NCBI GenBank assembly: GCA_036524675.1
Contig: DATDBU010000145.1
Coordinates: 1-43,836 of the forward strand
DNA length: 43,836 nt
Reading direction: 5' to 3'
Source: DATDAW01 sp036524675
GTDB taxonomy: Bacteria; Verrucomicrobiota; Verrucomicrobiia; Chthoniobacterales; DASVRZ01
The position numbers were made by a program, and so were the translations under genes. Every line of letters begins with the position of its first letter. Positions within the stretch are counted from its first letter, which is position 1. Shown piece by piece: positions 1 through 9,150 of this stretch. Under the pieces are notes generated by a model, which was not told the origin of the DNA, made no database searches, and worked only from the letters and a program-made list of their open reading frames with translations.

Positions 1-565
1 AAAGGAGAGATCACACTCCTTATCGACGCGCTGACAAAAGGAGAGCGGAGAGCTCTGGCTTAGGGAATCGCTGATTTAAAAGAATAGTCACCACCAAGAC
101 ACCAAGAACACCAAGGCTTTAAGGATATTTCAGGTCAAAAAATCAGCTTTTCCCGCGGAAATTACATCCTTCGATGCGTTGTTTTCCTCTTCCTTGGTGT
201 CTTGGTGCCTTGGTGGTTCATTGAATCAGCGTTTTCTTAGACGTGGCCATCCAGTTGGAATCCCGCCAAGCCGCAAGCGCCAACGAGAAAAATAGCTTGG
301 AGATTCCCAGCGGCGTCACGCTTTCATTGAGCCTACTCTTTAACTTTAACTTGCTCTGCGAAATACGCTGCAAGCGTCATCGGACAGGGTAAGTGAAAGA
401 TAAAGTTCAAGAGCAGGAATACGCCGCCCCTCTCTTTTGTATCCCGGCCGCGATTCCGAGCAGCACCGTTGAGAACAGACACGGGCCCCGCACGTTGCTA
501 CGTGACAGAGCCCGCGAAACGTTGCGCTCGAGTATGAGCCTCGACCGCCTTTATCAAACGCAATC
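1..565. other. Non-coding stretch downstream of rbsC
   Basis: No convincing gene is visible in this 565-base stretch. It contains an imperfect inverted repeat (69-231, listed separately) and a short direct repeat of an AAAGGAGAG motif near positions 2 and 39. The remainder (about 240-565) shows no recognisable RNA gene or strong terminator. It lies downstream of the minus-strand rbs operon, so it is partly that operon's 3' region. Confidence 0.5.
69..231. repeat. CACCAAG-type imperfect inverted repeat
   Basis: The left arm (89-116) is built of CACCAAGA-like units. The right arm (192-219) is its near reverse complement, built of CTTGGTGT-like units. The similarity extends outward through CGCTGATT (69-76) and AATCAGCG (224-231). 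About 75 bases separate the arms. The unit structure within each arm (CACCAAG repeated three times) makes it look like a dispersed palindromic repeat rather than a gene remnant. Confidence 0.65.
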
Positions 566-1555
566 TTAGGTCGTCCGGCCGCGTGTACGGAGACGGTCCA
601 GCATGACAGCGAGGATGATCACGCCCCCTTTGACAACCAACTGCCAATAAAACGAGACCCCCATCAAAGTCAGCCCATTGTTGAGGACCGCGACAATCAG
701 CGCACCAATTAAGGTTCCGAATACAGTACCTATGCCGCCGGAGAAGCTCGTGCCGCCCAAAATCACGGCAGCAATGGCGTCCAGTTCATAGCCCTCACCG
801 AGGCGTCCCTGGGCGCTAACCAAGCGGGCGGCAGTCATGACGCCCGCCAAACCCGAAAGAAAGCCGCTGATGGAATATACAACCATCAGCACCAGGCCAA
901 CCTTGATGCCCGTAAGCCGCGCGGCAAGCGGATTCCCGCCGACCGCATAGACGTGAACGCCGAAAACGGTTCCGTGCAGAACGAACGCACTGATCGCAAC
1001 GACCGCCAGCGCGATCACAACGAGCCAGGGAACTGGACCCAGGTAACTGTTACCAATCCATTGAAAAGGAAGGTCGTTGTTAATGACCGTGGTGCCGCCG
1101 GCAAACAGGAAGGCTGCGCCTCGCAAGGCCGTGTACGTGCCAAGGGTAACGATGAATGGCGGAAGGCCGATATAGTAAATGATGGCCCCTGTCAGGAATC
1201 CAACGCTAAGCCCCCCCAATAGTGCCATGGGTATGGCAGCCCAGCCCCATATCGGGCTAAGGGAGAATACAAGCGAAAGGACAGCCGTAACAGCCAACAG
1301 CGAACCTACGGCAAGATCAATTCCACCTGTCAAAATCACAAACGTCATACCGGTCGCCAGGACAATGTTGATCGATGCCTGTCGCACGACATTGACCAGG
1401 TTATTGGTGGTTAAGAACTTATCTGAAAGAAATGCAAAAAGGATGCATATAACAATCAAGACCGGAAGCATACCGGCAACCTGCGAAATGCTTCGCAGGA
1501 GCTCCTTGCGTTGAATACCTGCCAACGGCGCCTGGGAAGAAATAACTTCAGCCAT
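566..1555 (-). CDS. rbsC: Ribose-type sugar ABC transporter permease
   Basis: Membrane permease of a sugar importer of the RbsC family, 329 residues as expected. The protein is a run of hydrophobic helices. It carries the family landmarks GMTFVILTGGIDLAVGS (about residues 68-84) and ELDAIAAVILGGTSFSGG in the C-terminal third, which are nearly identical in E. coli RbsC. The start is the ATG at 1555, 19 bases after the stop of rbsA, so it is the last gene of a B-A-C operon. The true substrate (ribose, another pentose or a sugar alcohol) cannot be told from the permease. Confidence 0.93.
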   Translation of the reverse strand: MAEVISSQAPLAGIQRKELLRSISQVAGMLPVLIVICILFAFLSDKFLTTNNLVNVVRQASINIVLATGMTFVILTGGIDLAVGSLLAVTAVLSLVFSLSPIWGWAAIPMALLGGLSVGFLTGAIIYYIGLPPFIVTLGTYTALRGAAFLFAGGTTVINNDLPFQWIGNSYLGPVPWLVVIALAVVAISAFVLHGTVFGVHVYAVGGNPLAARLTGIKVGLVLMVVYSISGFLSGLAGVMTAARLVSAQGRLGEGYELDAIAAVILGGTSFSGGIGTVFGTLIGALIVAVLNNGLTLMGVSFYWQLVVKGGVIILAVMLDRLRTRGRTT

Positions 1556-1574
1556 AAGATAATATTAAAATAGT

Positions 1575-3095
1575 TTAAACGACCACATTTCCGGTCGCGA
1601 GTTTCATTATGTTCGTTTGCGTGATCTCAATGCCGGAATCGCCACCGACTTCTCCGGTAATTTCGCCTTCATGCATCACGAGAATCCGTTTGCAAATGCC
1701 GATGATCTCAGGCAATTCGCTAGAAATAAAAATAACAGCCAGCCCTTTCTGAGCCATTTGTTGGATCAGGCCGTAGATTTCGACTTTTGAGCCGATATCT
1801 ACGCCGCGCGTTGGTTCATCAAGAATCAGGACTTTTGGGCTGATCTCGAGCCATCTCGCAAGCAGGAGTTTCTGCTGATTGCCGCCTGAAAGGCCATTCG
1901 CCCGCGCACGCAACGAACTGGTGCGTACACGCAACGCCTGGACCCGCGAACGGGAACGATCGTTAATATCCGAAAAGTTAACGACACCTCCCATCGATTT
2001 TTCGCCGACGACATTCATGGAGATGTTATCCCGGCATGACATTTGAAGGAACAATCCCTGCAATTTGCGATCTTCAGGTACATAAGCGATGCCCGCCTGG
2101 ATCGCGTCGCTCGGATTGTTAATTTTCAGCTGATTCCCGTAGAGCCATACTTCACCAGTCTTCTTTTTGTCAGCTCCAAAGATCAGCCGGGCCAATTCGG
2201 TACGTCCGGCACCAACGAGGCCGGCGAGACCCAATACTTCTCCTTTCCTGACCTGGAAGCTGGCGCCCTTGATGCGGTCGCCATCGCCGACGTTTCGCAC
2301 CTCGAGAGCCACATCCCCTGGGTTTGTCTCAGCGCCCTTGTAGAAATCGTCGAGCTTTCGCCCGACCATCATCTCAATGACCCGATCGGAATCAAACTCA
2401 TCCCGAGTAATTTCTCCGACATAACCGCCGTCGCGGAAAACCGTGAGCCGATCCGACAGATCGTAATTTTCGGCCATACGATGGCTGATGTAGATTATGG
2501 AGATTCCGTCCGCTCGAAGTTGTCTAACCACTTCAAACAGCCGGTCGGTCTCACGATCGGAGAGCGCTGTAGTCGGCTCATCCATTACCAGGATCCGGCT
2601 TTTGTGGAAAAGCGCACGCGCGATTTCCACCTGCTGCTGCTCGGCAATGGATAGATGAGATGCAATTTGATTCGCCCGGAAACGCGCGCCGAGGCGGTCG
2701 AGCACTTCCTGCGTTCGTCGGACCATCGTGCGACGGTCGGTTAGAAAACCGAGACGCCGCACTTCGGTGCCCAGGAAAACATTCTCCGCAACCGTCAAAT
2801 TCGGCGCGACCGAAAGTTCCTGGTAAATGATTCCGATTCCGTGCGCTCGAGCCTGGTGAGGCGAGTGAAAATGAACGGGCTTTTCATCAAGAAGGATCTC
2901 GCCGCCGTCCGGAGTTTGAACACCGGCGAGAATTTTCATGAGGGTGCTTTTGCCCGCGCCGTTTTCGCCCACGAGGGCGTGGATTTCGCCAGCATAGATG
3001 TCGAGATCCACGCCACGCAGGGCTTTCACGCCAGGAAAACTTTTGGTTACCTGGCGGACTTTGAGAATAGGTTGTTTAGCGGGTCCAGCCGACAT
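1575..3095 (-). CDS. rbsA: Sugar ABC transporter ATP-binding protein (two NBDs)
   Basis: Energising ATPase of the sugar importer, with two fused nucleotide-binding domains as in RbsA, MglA and XylG. The first domain has Walker A GENGAGKST (about residues 43-51), the signature-like LSIAEQQQVEIARAL, and MDEPTTALS. The second has the usual degenerate Walker A (GLVGAGRTE) but a good signature LSGGNQQKLLLARWL and LDEPTRGVD. I chose the ATG at 3095; a TTG at 3104 is also in frame. Either start overlaps the 3' end of rbsB (stop 3076-3078), which indicates translational coupling. Length is about 506 residues, normal for the family. Confidence 0.93.
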   Translation of the reverse strand: MSAGPAKQPILKVRQVTKSFPGVKALRGVDLDIYAGEIHALVGENGAGKSTLMKILAGVQTPDGGEILLDEKPVHFHSPHQARAHGIGIIYQELSVAPNLTVAENVFLGTEVRRLGFLTDRRTMVRRTQEVLDRLGARFRANQIASHLSIAEQQQVEIARALFHKSRILVMDEPTTALSDRETDRLFEVVRQLRADGISIIYISHRMAENYDLSDRLTVFRDGGYVGEITRDEFDSDRVIEMMVGRKLDDFYKGAETNPGDVALEVRNVGDGDRIKGASFQVRKGEVLGLAGLVGAGRTELARLIFGADKKKTGEVWLYGNQLKINNPSDAIQAGIAYVPEDRKLQGLFLQMSCRDNISMNVVGEKSMGGVVNFSDINDRSRSRVQALRVRTSSLRARANGLSGGNQQKLLLARWLEISPKVLILDEPTRGVDIGSKVEIYGLIQQMAQKGLAVIFISSELPEIIGICKRILVMHEGEITGEVGGDSGIEITQTNIMKLATGNVVV

Positions 3096-4026
3096 AGGAG
3101 CCAACGTTGTCGCGGGTGATGAGCTTCACAGGGATTAGCGTCAATGGTTGTTCAGGCTTTTTGCCGTTCATCGCGTCATAACCAATTTGGACGGCTTTTT
3201 GGGCCATCGAGTATGGGTCCTGGGCAGGAGTGGCTTCGAAAAGGGTCTTTTTGCCTTTGAGAGTAGCGACAGCATCCGGCGAACCGTCCACGCCAACGAT
3301 GAAAAACTCGTCGCGTTGCGCCTGACGTGCGGCAAGATCGGCACCAATTCCAGTCGGATCGTTGATTGCGAAAATCGCATCAACTTTTGGGAAAGCGGTT
3401 AACAAATCCGTGGTCTTGGCGAGTCCGCCATCGCGGCTGCCGCCGGCATTTTGATCCTTCGAAAGGATTTTGATGCCGGGGGTTTTGTTGAAAACTTCCA
3501 GAGCGCCTTCGACGCGATCGATAACCGCGGTTACGGGCGGGCCGTTAACAATGATAATGTCCCCTTTTCCTTTGAGCTTATCGACGATGTACTGTGCAGC
3601 CTGCTCGCCCGCTTGTTTGTTGTTCGAGGTGACCGTGGCATCCACGCCGCCTTCCGCGCCCACATCGACCGCGATAACGACGACCCCAGCCTGCTTGGCA
3701 CGTTTTACTGCAGGAGCGATGCCTTTGCTGTCTGCGGCGTTAAGAATGATAAGATCGGTACCGGAAGCTACGAGATTGTCGACCTGATCGGTCTGTGTGT
3801 TAACATCGTAATTACTCGAAAGCGCGGTAACTTTAACGTTAGGATTGATCTTTTTTGCCTCGGAGCTTGCCCCGTTGACGATTTGGACGAAGAACGGGTT
3901 GCCGAGGTCACCGACCGTAACGCCGATGGCTTTGAGGGGTTTTTCCGCGGCAATAGACTGCGGAGCGAGGCCGATTGCGATGAGGAGGGCGAGGGACGTG
4001 GATAGTAGGTGTCTGAGTGGTTTCAT
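3076..4026 (-). CDS. rbsB: Periplasmic sugar-binding protein
   Basis: Solute-binding component (Peripla_BP_4 family) that delivers sugar to the RbsC/RbsA importer. The ATG at 4026 begins a Sec signal peptide (MKPLRHLLSTSLALLIAIG, cleavage after AQSIAA-like residues), so the longer upstream frame is not used. The mature part begins with IGVTVGDLGNPFFVQIVNGA, typical of ribose/galactose binders, and contains VDNLVASGTDLIILNAADS and IFAINDPTGIGADLAA. About 316 residues. First gene of the operon, divergent from the GntR/LacI-type regulator. Annotated as ribose-type by similarity; ligand unproven. Confidence 0.92.
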   Translation of the reverse strand: MKPLRHLLSTSLALLIAIGLAPQSIAAEKPLKAIGVTVGDLGNPFFVQIVNGASSEAKKINPNVKVTALSSNYDVNTQTDQVDNLVASGTDLIILNAADSKGIAPAVKRAKQAGVVVIAVDVGAEGGVDATVTSNNKQAGEQAAQYIVDKLKGKGDIIIVNGPPVTAVIDRVEGALEVFNKTPGIKILSKDQNAGGSRDGGLAKTTDLLTAFPKVDAIFAINDPTGIGADLAARQAQRDEFFIVGVDGSPDAVATLKGKKTLFEATPAQDPYSMAQKAVQIGYDAMNGKKPEQPLTLIPVKLITRDNVGSYVGWTR

Positions 4027-4141
4027 GGTGGGGACTGATGTTCTGAATGGTTGGGGAGAGAGGTTCGGGAACGGGGGGTGCAGTGCAAAGAAAACCGGCC
4101 GGCGAGAAAGCCTCAACTCAAGAGTATGACAATCGCAACAA

Positions 4142-4163
4142 AAGTTGTCACAATAAGTTGTCC
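4142..4163. promoter_or_regulatory. Two putative operator half-sites, rbsB side
   Basis: Two direct copies of AAGTTGTC(A/C) lie at 4142-4150 and 4155-4163, a 13-base period. The first is embedded in the small palindrome TTGTCACAA (4145-4153). They sit about 120 bases upstream of the rbsB start. They are reverse complements of the TGACAACTT sites nearer the regulator gene. I infer binding by the adjacent GntR/LacI hybrid. Confidence 0.6.
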
Positions 4164-4228
4164 AATGTAATTACCATTCTTGTAAAGCTTCGGTCAGAAG
4201 TCCCACGAGGGACGGCCTTTTCATTGCC

Positions 4229-4269
4229 TGACAACTTTGCCAATTCAAAAATGGCTGTATTGACAACTT
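4229..4269. promoter_or_regulatory. Two putative operator half-sites, regulator side
   Basis: TGACAACTT occurs at 4229-4237 and 4261-4269, a 32-base (about three-turn) spacing. The second copy includes a TTGACA hexamer (4260-4265), so it may overlap a -35 element of the regulator gene that starts at 4309. Together with 4142-4163 this gives four copies of one 9-mer in a 128-base stretch of the divergent spacer. Confidence 0.6.
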
Positions 4270-4308
4270 CAACCGACGCTTCCATCCTGGGGGGATTGTT
4301 CGACCTCC

Positions 4309-5427
4309 ATGGAAGTCAGCTACAAACATCGCGAAATTTACCGAACTCTGATCGCGGAAGTCGCCAATGGGGCCTATGACGCGACCCAACGCCTCCCGAG
4401 CGAAGCACAGCTTGTCCGACGGTTCGGAGTCTCGCGGCCGACGGCTGCAAGAGCGCTGCGGGACCTGGAGGCGGAAGGCATCGTCGAGCGCCGGGTCGGG
4501 GCGGGTTCGTTTCTCGTAAAAGGTTCGCGGCCGGCGATCACGGAAAAATCGCGTCATCTGGGACTGCTCCTGCCGGGGGTTTTCATATCGGAAATTTTCG
4601 AAATCTTAACCGGGGAACTTGCCAGTCTCGCCCGGGCCAACGATTACAGTCTGCTGTGGGGCACCAGCGCACACAGCCGGCCGCGAGCGGATTTAACCGT
4701 CAAAGATGCGGAAGAAATCTGCCAGCATTTCATCGATAGACAGGTTAGAGGCGTATTCTTCGCGCCTTTCGAGTTTGCCCCGGACAAGGAAAAAGTTAGC
4801 AAACGGACTGCGGAACAGTTAAAGCGAGCCGGAATTGCGGTCGTCCTGCTGGACCGGGATCTTGAACCGTTTCCTCTTCGCAGCGACTGGGACCTTGTCG
4901 GGATCGACAACGTGATGGCCGGTTATCTGGCTGCGGAGCATTTGATCAAGCTGGGAGTCCGCCGTATCGCGTTTGTTGTTCGCCCTCGATCCGCGCCATC
5001 GACTACGGCCCGGATTGCCGGGGCGCGTGAGGCACTTCTTGCCGCCGGGATAGAACTTCCGGGAAAGTTTGTCTATTGCGGCGAACCGGAAGACGCCGCA
5101 TTCGTGCGTGAATTAACTGCCGGACGGACGGTCGACGGAATTATTTGCGCGAATGATTTCACCGCGGGACATCTGATGAAGTCTCTGGCCAAGGCGAAAA
5201 TACGCGTCCCCGAGGACATCCGGCTGGTTGGCTTCGACAATATGAAATACGCTGAGTTGTTGGCGGTTTCGTTGACGACCATTTCGCAGCCCTTGCGGGA
5301 AATCGCGGCAAATGCCATCCGTGTGATGTTGGACCGCCTGGCGGACCCTACGTTGCCGCCTGCCGCCGTTCTGTCGAAACCGAGTCTGGTCGTGCGCGCA
5401 AGTTGCGGGGCGTTCATGCGGCATTGA
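4309..5427 (+). CDS. GntR-HTH/LacI-sensor hybrid transcriptional regulator
   Basis: A 372-residue regulator with a GntR winged-helix DNA-binding domain at residues 5-72 (GAYDATQRLPSEAQLVRRFGVSRPTAARALRDLEAEGIVERR, read in pieces). It continues into a LacI/periplasmic-binding-protein-like sensor domain (about 82-370) containing GIDNVMAGYLAAEHLIKLG and DGIICANDFTAGHLMKSL. This domain order is that of AraR-type sugar repressors. It is divergent from rbsB, and the spacer holds four copies of a candidate operator, so it probably controls the transporter in response to the imported sugar. The ATG at 4309 has only a distant purine-rich GGGGGA (about 4290). Whether it represses or activates is not visible. 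Confidence 0.9.
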   Translation: MEVSYKHREIYRTLIAEVANGAYDATQRLPSEAQLVRRFGVSRPTAARALRDLEAEGIVERRVGAGSFLVKGSRPAITEKSRHLGLLLPGVFISEIFEILTGELASLARANDYSLLWGTSAHSRPRADLTVKDAEEICQHFIDRQVRGVFFAPFEFAPDKEKVSKRTAEQLKRAGIAVVLLDRDLEPFPLRSDWDLVGIDNVMAGYLAAEHLIKLGVRRIAFVVRPRSAPSTTARIAGAREALLAAGIELPGKFVYCGEPEDAAFVRELTAGRTVDGIICANDFTAGHLMKSLAKAKIRVPEDIRLVGFDNMKYAELLAVSLTTISQPLREIAANAIRVMLDRLADPTLPPAAVLSKPSLVVRASCGAFMRH

Positions 5428-5503
5428 CCGGAATGGGACTTGCGGAACACTATCCGTGGGCGCCGGGAACGGACAGCCCATAAGGTTGATTTGTTGTGAT
5501 GGC

Positions 5504-5520
5504 GGGACATTAGTTGTCCC
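5504..5520 (+). terminator. Small hairpin downstream of the regulator gene
   Basis: GGGACA (5504-5509) pairs with TGTCCC (5515-5520) across a five-base loop in the convergent spacer between the regulator and the outer-membrane protein gene. There is no T-run on either strand, so a terminator role is weakly supported. Confidence 0.3.
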
Positions 5521-5626
5521 CTAAACCACACCATCGGCCAGATACCGAACCGGCGGCACTTTGGGAATACCGCCAGTCCGGATAAGCAGATCATCCGGTT
5601 CCTGGAGATCTGATGATTGTTATGGA

Positions 5627-6232
5627 TTAGAACGCGAGGCGAATGCCGGCCCGAACTTCCGGGAAGTTATTCTTTGCGTCCTCAACGATTGTCCACCGGC
5701 CATCGGAGAAAATGCCAATGTTCGGAGCGAAACGATATTCGATGCCGAGTCCGGCGTGGCCTTCGACCAAGATGTCGCGATCATCTTCATCAAACTCATC
5801 GGCAAACTCGTCTTTGCTGATGTCGTTCGCGTTGAAGATAACGCCGCCACCGATGTAAACGTAGGGCGCCCAGTTTCCGACCGGATACCGGTAGAACACA
5901 TTTAACGCCGCGGTGCCAAGGCCATCTTCCCGGGTATCCAGGTATTGTCCTTCCAGGCCGACACCGAAGTACCGAGCGAAGAAGTAGTTGACGCCAAGGC
6001 CGCCTCCGAAAGCGTGATCCCCAAAGATCCGCTCATTGGTCGACTCTGAGAACGCATAGACACCGAAGATATCAACCTGCCACTCGTTGTCACGATACAC
6101 TGAAGGTGGAGGCGCAACGACGGGTGGTGGCGCTTCCTTGGGCGTGTAGGTCTCGCCCGCATATGCGGACGCACCTGCGCCCAGGAAGACGCCAACGATT
6201 GATAATAGGAGTGCTTTGCTTGGTTTAATCAT
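5627..6232 (-). CDS. Small outer-membrane beta-barrel protein
   Basis: About 201 residues from the ATG at 6232, which opens a Sec signal peptide (MIKPSKALLLSIVGVFLGAG, then ASAYA). A proline-rich linker (KEAPPPVVAPPPSVY) follows, then alternating amphipathic strands: WQVDIFGVYAFSES, FGGGLGVNYFFARYFGVGLEGQY, YVYIGGGVIF, HAGLGIEYRF. It ends in a terminal aromatic (VRAGIRLAF), the usual signal for outer-membrane barrel insertion. This resembles the OmpA-like or OmpW-like eight-strand barrels (outer membrane protein beta-barrel family). A longer frame upstream of 6232 lacks coding character. It is divergent from the next operon across a 224-base spacer. Function unknown. Confidence 0.85.
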   Translation of the reverse strand: MIKPSKALLLSIVGVFLGAGASAYAGETYTPKEAPPPVVAPPPSVYRDNEWQVDIFGVYAFSESTNERIFGDHAFGGGLGVNYFFARYFGVGLEGQYLDTREDGLGTAALNVFYRYPVGNWAPYVYIGGGVIFNANDISKDEFADEFDEDDRDILVEGHAGLGIEYRFAPNIGIFSDGRWTIVEDAKNNFPEVRAGIRLAF

Positions 6233-6456
6233 GTGGGTTTGGTTAGGGTGCAATTGGACGCGAAATACGGGGCGTCCAATTACTCCGGGATCGGATTCAC
6301 CCCGGAAGGCGGATGCCTTAAAATTTTGCATGCTTTTGACGTGCTCCATGCGCGGAAACCGCTGACGCAACGCCGATTTCCGCAGGTCCCGTCGAGAAAC
6401 ACGCCTGATTACATTCTTGACGGTTCCCTGCGAAAAAGGCATAACTTCGCCCCGCA

Positions 6457-9150
6457 GTGTTCTCTCCCAAGGATGATCGTAGGTTTTGTTTGAGCCGGGT
6501 TTTTATTGATCGGCTGTGGCCTTTTGTTTTCGTATTCTCTTTTTTCCAACCTGCTTTCTCTGAACCTGTTGCAATTATTATTACGGGGATCAGCGGAAAT
6601 GAAACAGATGACACGTCATTTTCTAAATTCGCCTCGGACACGCGATTGGCGTTGATCGAACGCGGCATCGCCGATCGCGATATCCGCGTTCTCACGGGCG
6701 CCAAACGCGACGCTATTCTTTCTGAACTTGCTCAGGCGTCGGCAAAGGTAAAATCGGGCGACGATTTCTGGCTTGTTTTGTTCGGACACTCCAGAACAAC
6801 CAACGCTGGCAACAGCGATGATATGCCAGCGTTCCAGGTCCGGGGCCCGCGGTTGACGGCGCTGGATCTGAAAGATTCTCTCGCGAAGTTTGGTGGCGGC
6901 GACACCAAAAAATGGATCTTTATCGGCACGGAAGCCAGCGGCGCTTACCTGCCGTATTTGAAATTACCGGGAGTCACCGTCCTTACCGCAACGGCTGAAA
7001 ACGGAGAGATCAACGCACCACGCCTGCCCGAAAAATGGGCGGCGGCTTTCCGACAGAATCCGAAGGCACCTTTCGCGGAAATCGCAGCCCGAGCCACACA
7101 GTCGGTTGAAGCCGAATACGAAAATCTCAGTCTTGCAATCAGCGAAAGCGGCCGGCTGCTAGAAGGCGAAACCGGCAGGATTCTTTCCGCTCCTTATGGA
7201 ATCGATCATCTCGCGGCAGGGACAAGCTCTCTGCCGGATGCTGCAAACTCTCCGCTCCTCGGCCCCGAAGCGATTGATATTCCGAAACCAAAAACGAGCG
7301 AGCGATTTCAGTTCGAGCCTGCGACGGAGGAAACCAAACGTCGTATCGCCGAGGCACTCGTAGCAAACCAGACCGAAAATAGGGACGGTTACGAAGCTTT
7401 GGTTTTACGTCAGGAAATCGGCTACACGATCAACAGCGACCACACCACGCTCGAAACAAAACGGCTGCGAGTTTTTCTCGCGACGGATCAATCGCTCGAC
7501 TCTTGGGCAAATTACATTCTGCCGCAGTCGCCTCCAGCCGTAACATCGAAGCTGGAGGGCGCCCGGATTATTTTGCCCGACGGCTCATCCTGGCTGCTCA
7601 ATCCGGAAAAATCCCCATCGACGCGCGCGGACAACGAAGACGATGTGTCGCCTGTTGCGACCATTTATTTTCCCCAGGCTGTCGCCGGTTCACTCATCGA
7701 AATCGCCTGGACTACGGACACGGTCGGCGCGTCCGATATGCCGGAGTTCTACGAGGAAATGCAACTTCAGCAATCCGTTCCCGTAATTTCCTCGAGCGTG
7801 ACACTGAAACTGCCGAAAAAGCAGACATTTCACTACAGGCTTGCCAATTTTTCTACGGATCCCGCCACGAGCGAGACCGAACTCTCACGCGTGTTGACAT
7901 GGCAGCTTCCCAAGCTGGCCGCACTCGAGTCGCTTCCCTGGGATCCACCCTCGAGAGAGATGGCCGTGTGGTTGGGGGTTAGTTCCGTGGAATCATGGGA
8001 TGCGTTTGCAAAATGGTATTACCGTCTCTCCGCCGGAGCAGACATCATCACGCCGCCGGTCGCAGCGAAAGCGAAGGAAATCGCAGCCAAATTCCCGGAA
8101 CGTCGGAAGCGAATCCAGGCCGTTTACGAATTTGTTTCGGCTCTTCGCTATATCGCTATCGAACTGGGGATCCAGGGCTTCCGTCCACGCACGCCGGAAC
8201 AGACGCTGCACAACCGGTATGGCGATTGCAAAGACAAGGCAAATCTCGTTTCCGCTTTGCTTCGGGCGATGGATATTCCCGCGAAATTTGCACTCGTAAA
8301 TCGCGGTTCCTCGACGGATCGCGATTTTCCGGGGTGGCAATTTAATCACGCCATCGCATTCGTTCCTGCGGACAAACGAGCCGGACAAGAAGAGGATTGG
8401 TGGCTCGACTCGACGGATGTAACGACGCCATTCGGCTTTGTCCCACCAGGCGACATCGGACGCCAGGCGTTGGTTTTCGATGGAGAAAAAGCTGAGTTCC
8501 GCGAGGTGACCCTACCAGGCGGACAGGTGACAGGGATCGTAGACGAATGGACGCTCCACGAAGAAGCTGACGGTTCCTGGACCGGAAAACTTCGGCGCAC
8601 GTTCACGGGGCTGGCCGACTACATGATCCGGCAGCAATTGCGCATGTGGTCTCCGAAACAACGGGATTATTTCCTCTCCAAAATGCTCACAGAAGCGTCC
8701 TCTGAAACCGAGTTTTCGAAAATGGAAGTCAGGAATGCCGAAGATCTCTCGATACCAGTTGTGGTGGAATGTGATGTTCTGGCGATTAACGCCGTGCCTA
8801 AGGCCCCCTTCCCTTTCGAGGATGCGCTAGCGCCACGCGAGCGGGATCGCCCGTTGGTAATTAATGACGGCCAGCCATGGCATTTCCGTCAGAAACTCAC
8901 CCTAACCTATCGGTCCGTTCCCGCCGCCCGAAAACAGGTTTCCAACGCGTCTCCGAAATGGGTGCAACCGACCGGCGTCGAGGCTAACAAATTTTCACTG
9001 AAAACCGACTGGAAAACTCCAATTACCGTTACGCGAATCGCTGAGCTGGAGATCAATCAACCCCGTATTTCCAGTGACGATTACGCCATCTTCCGCAACC
9101 GCATCCGCACTTTTACCCACCTTCTCTCTGAACCGCCCTCCCCAAAATGA
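6457..9150 (+). CDS. Pseudo-C13 protease domain fused to DUF3857 and transglutaminase
   Basis: An 897-residue predicted exported protein. A hydrophobic stretch (about residues 18-35) looks like a signal peptide or anchor. Residues about 37-240 resemble the legumain/C13-caspase fold: FWLVLFGHSR keeps the catalytic-position His (H111), but the motif that should carry the Cys reads IGTEASG (Glu159 where Cys is expected), so it should be inactive. Residues about 310-480 match DUF3857. A transglutaminase-like core follows, with RYGDCKDKANL (Cys591), FNHAIAF (His631) and WWLDSTD (Asp651), a complete triad. The start is a GTG at 6457; an in-frame TTG at 6490 is an alternative, and no nearby ATG exists. 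The stop overlaps the MoxR start (ATGA), so it heads a coupled operon. It probably acts on, or binds, periplasmic or envelope proteins. Confidence 0.82.
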   Translation: MFSPKDDRRFCLSRVFIDRLWPFVFVFSFFQPAFSEPVAIIITGISGNETDDTSFSKFASDTRLALIERGIADRDIRVLTGAKRDAILSELAQASAKVKSGDDFWLVLFGHSRTTNAGNSDDMPAFQVRGPRLTALDLKDSLAKFGGGDTKKWIFIGTEASGAYLPYLKLPGVTVLTATAENGEINAPRLPEKWAAAFRQNPKAPFAEIAARATQSVEAEYENLSLAISESGRLLEGETGRILSAPYGIDHLAAGTSSLPDAANSPLLGPEAIDIPKPKTSERFQFEPATEETKRRIAEALVANQTENRDGYEALVLRQEIGYTINSDHTTLETKRLRVFLATDQSLDSWANYILPQSPPAVTSKLEGARIILPDGSSWLLNPEKSPSTRADNEDDVSPVATIYFPQAVAGSLIEIAWTTDTVGASDMPEFYEEMQLQQSVPVISSSVTLKLPKKQTFHYRLANFSTDPATSETELSRVLTWQLPKLAALESLPWDPPSREMAVWLGVSSVESWDAFAKWYYRLSAGADIITPPVAAKAKEIAAKFPERRKRIQAVYEFVSALRYIAIELGIQGFRPRTPEQTLHNRYGDCKDKANLVSALLRAMDIPAKFALVNRGSSTDRDFPGWQFNHAIAFVPADKRAGQEEDWWLDSTDVTTPFGFVPPGDIGRQALVFDGEKAEFREVTLPGGQVTGIVDEWTLHEEADGSWTGKLRRTFTGLADYMIRQQLRMWSPKQRDYFLSKMLTEASSETEFSKMEVRNAEDLSIPVVVECDVLAINAVPKAPFPFEDALAPRERDRPLVINDGQPWHFRQKLTLTYRSVPAARKQVSNASPKWVQPTGVEANKFSLKTDWKTPITVTRIAELEINQPRISSDDYAIFRNRIRTFTHLLSEPPSPK

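Noticed and set aside
69..231. Possible CRISPR array
   Set aside because: The short repeated units are adjacent and inverted between the arms, with no spacers of regular length and no cas genes in the window.
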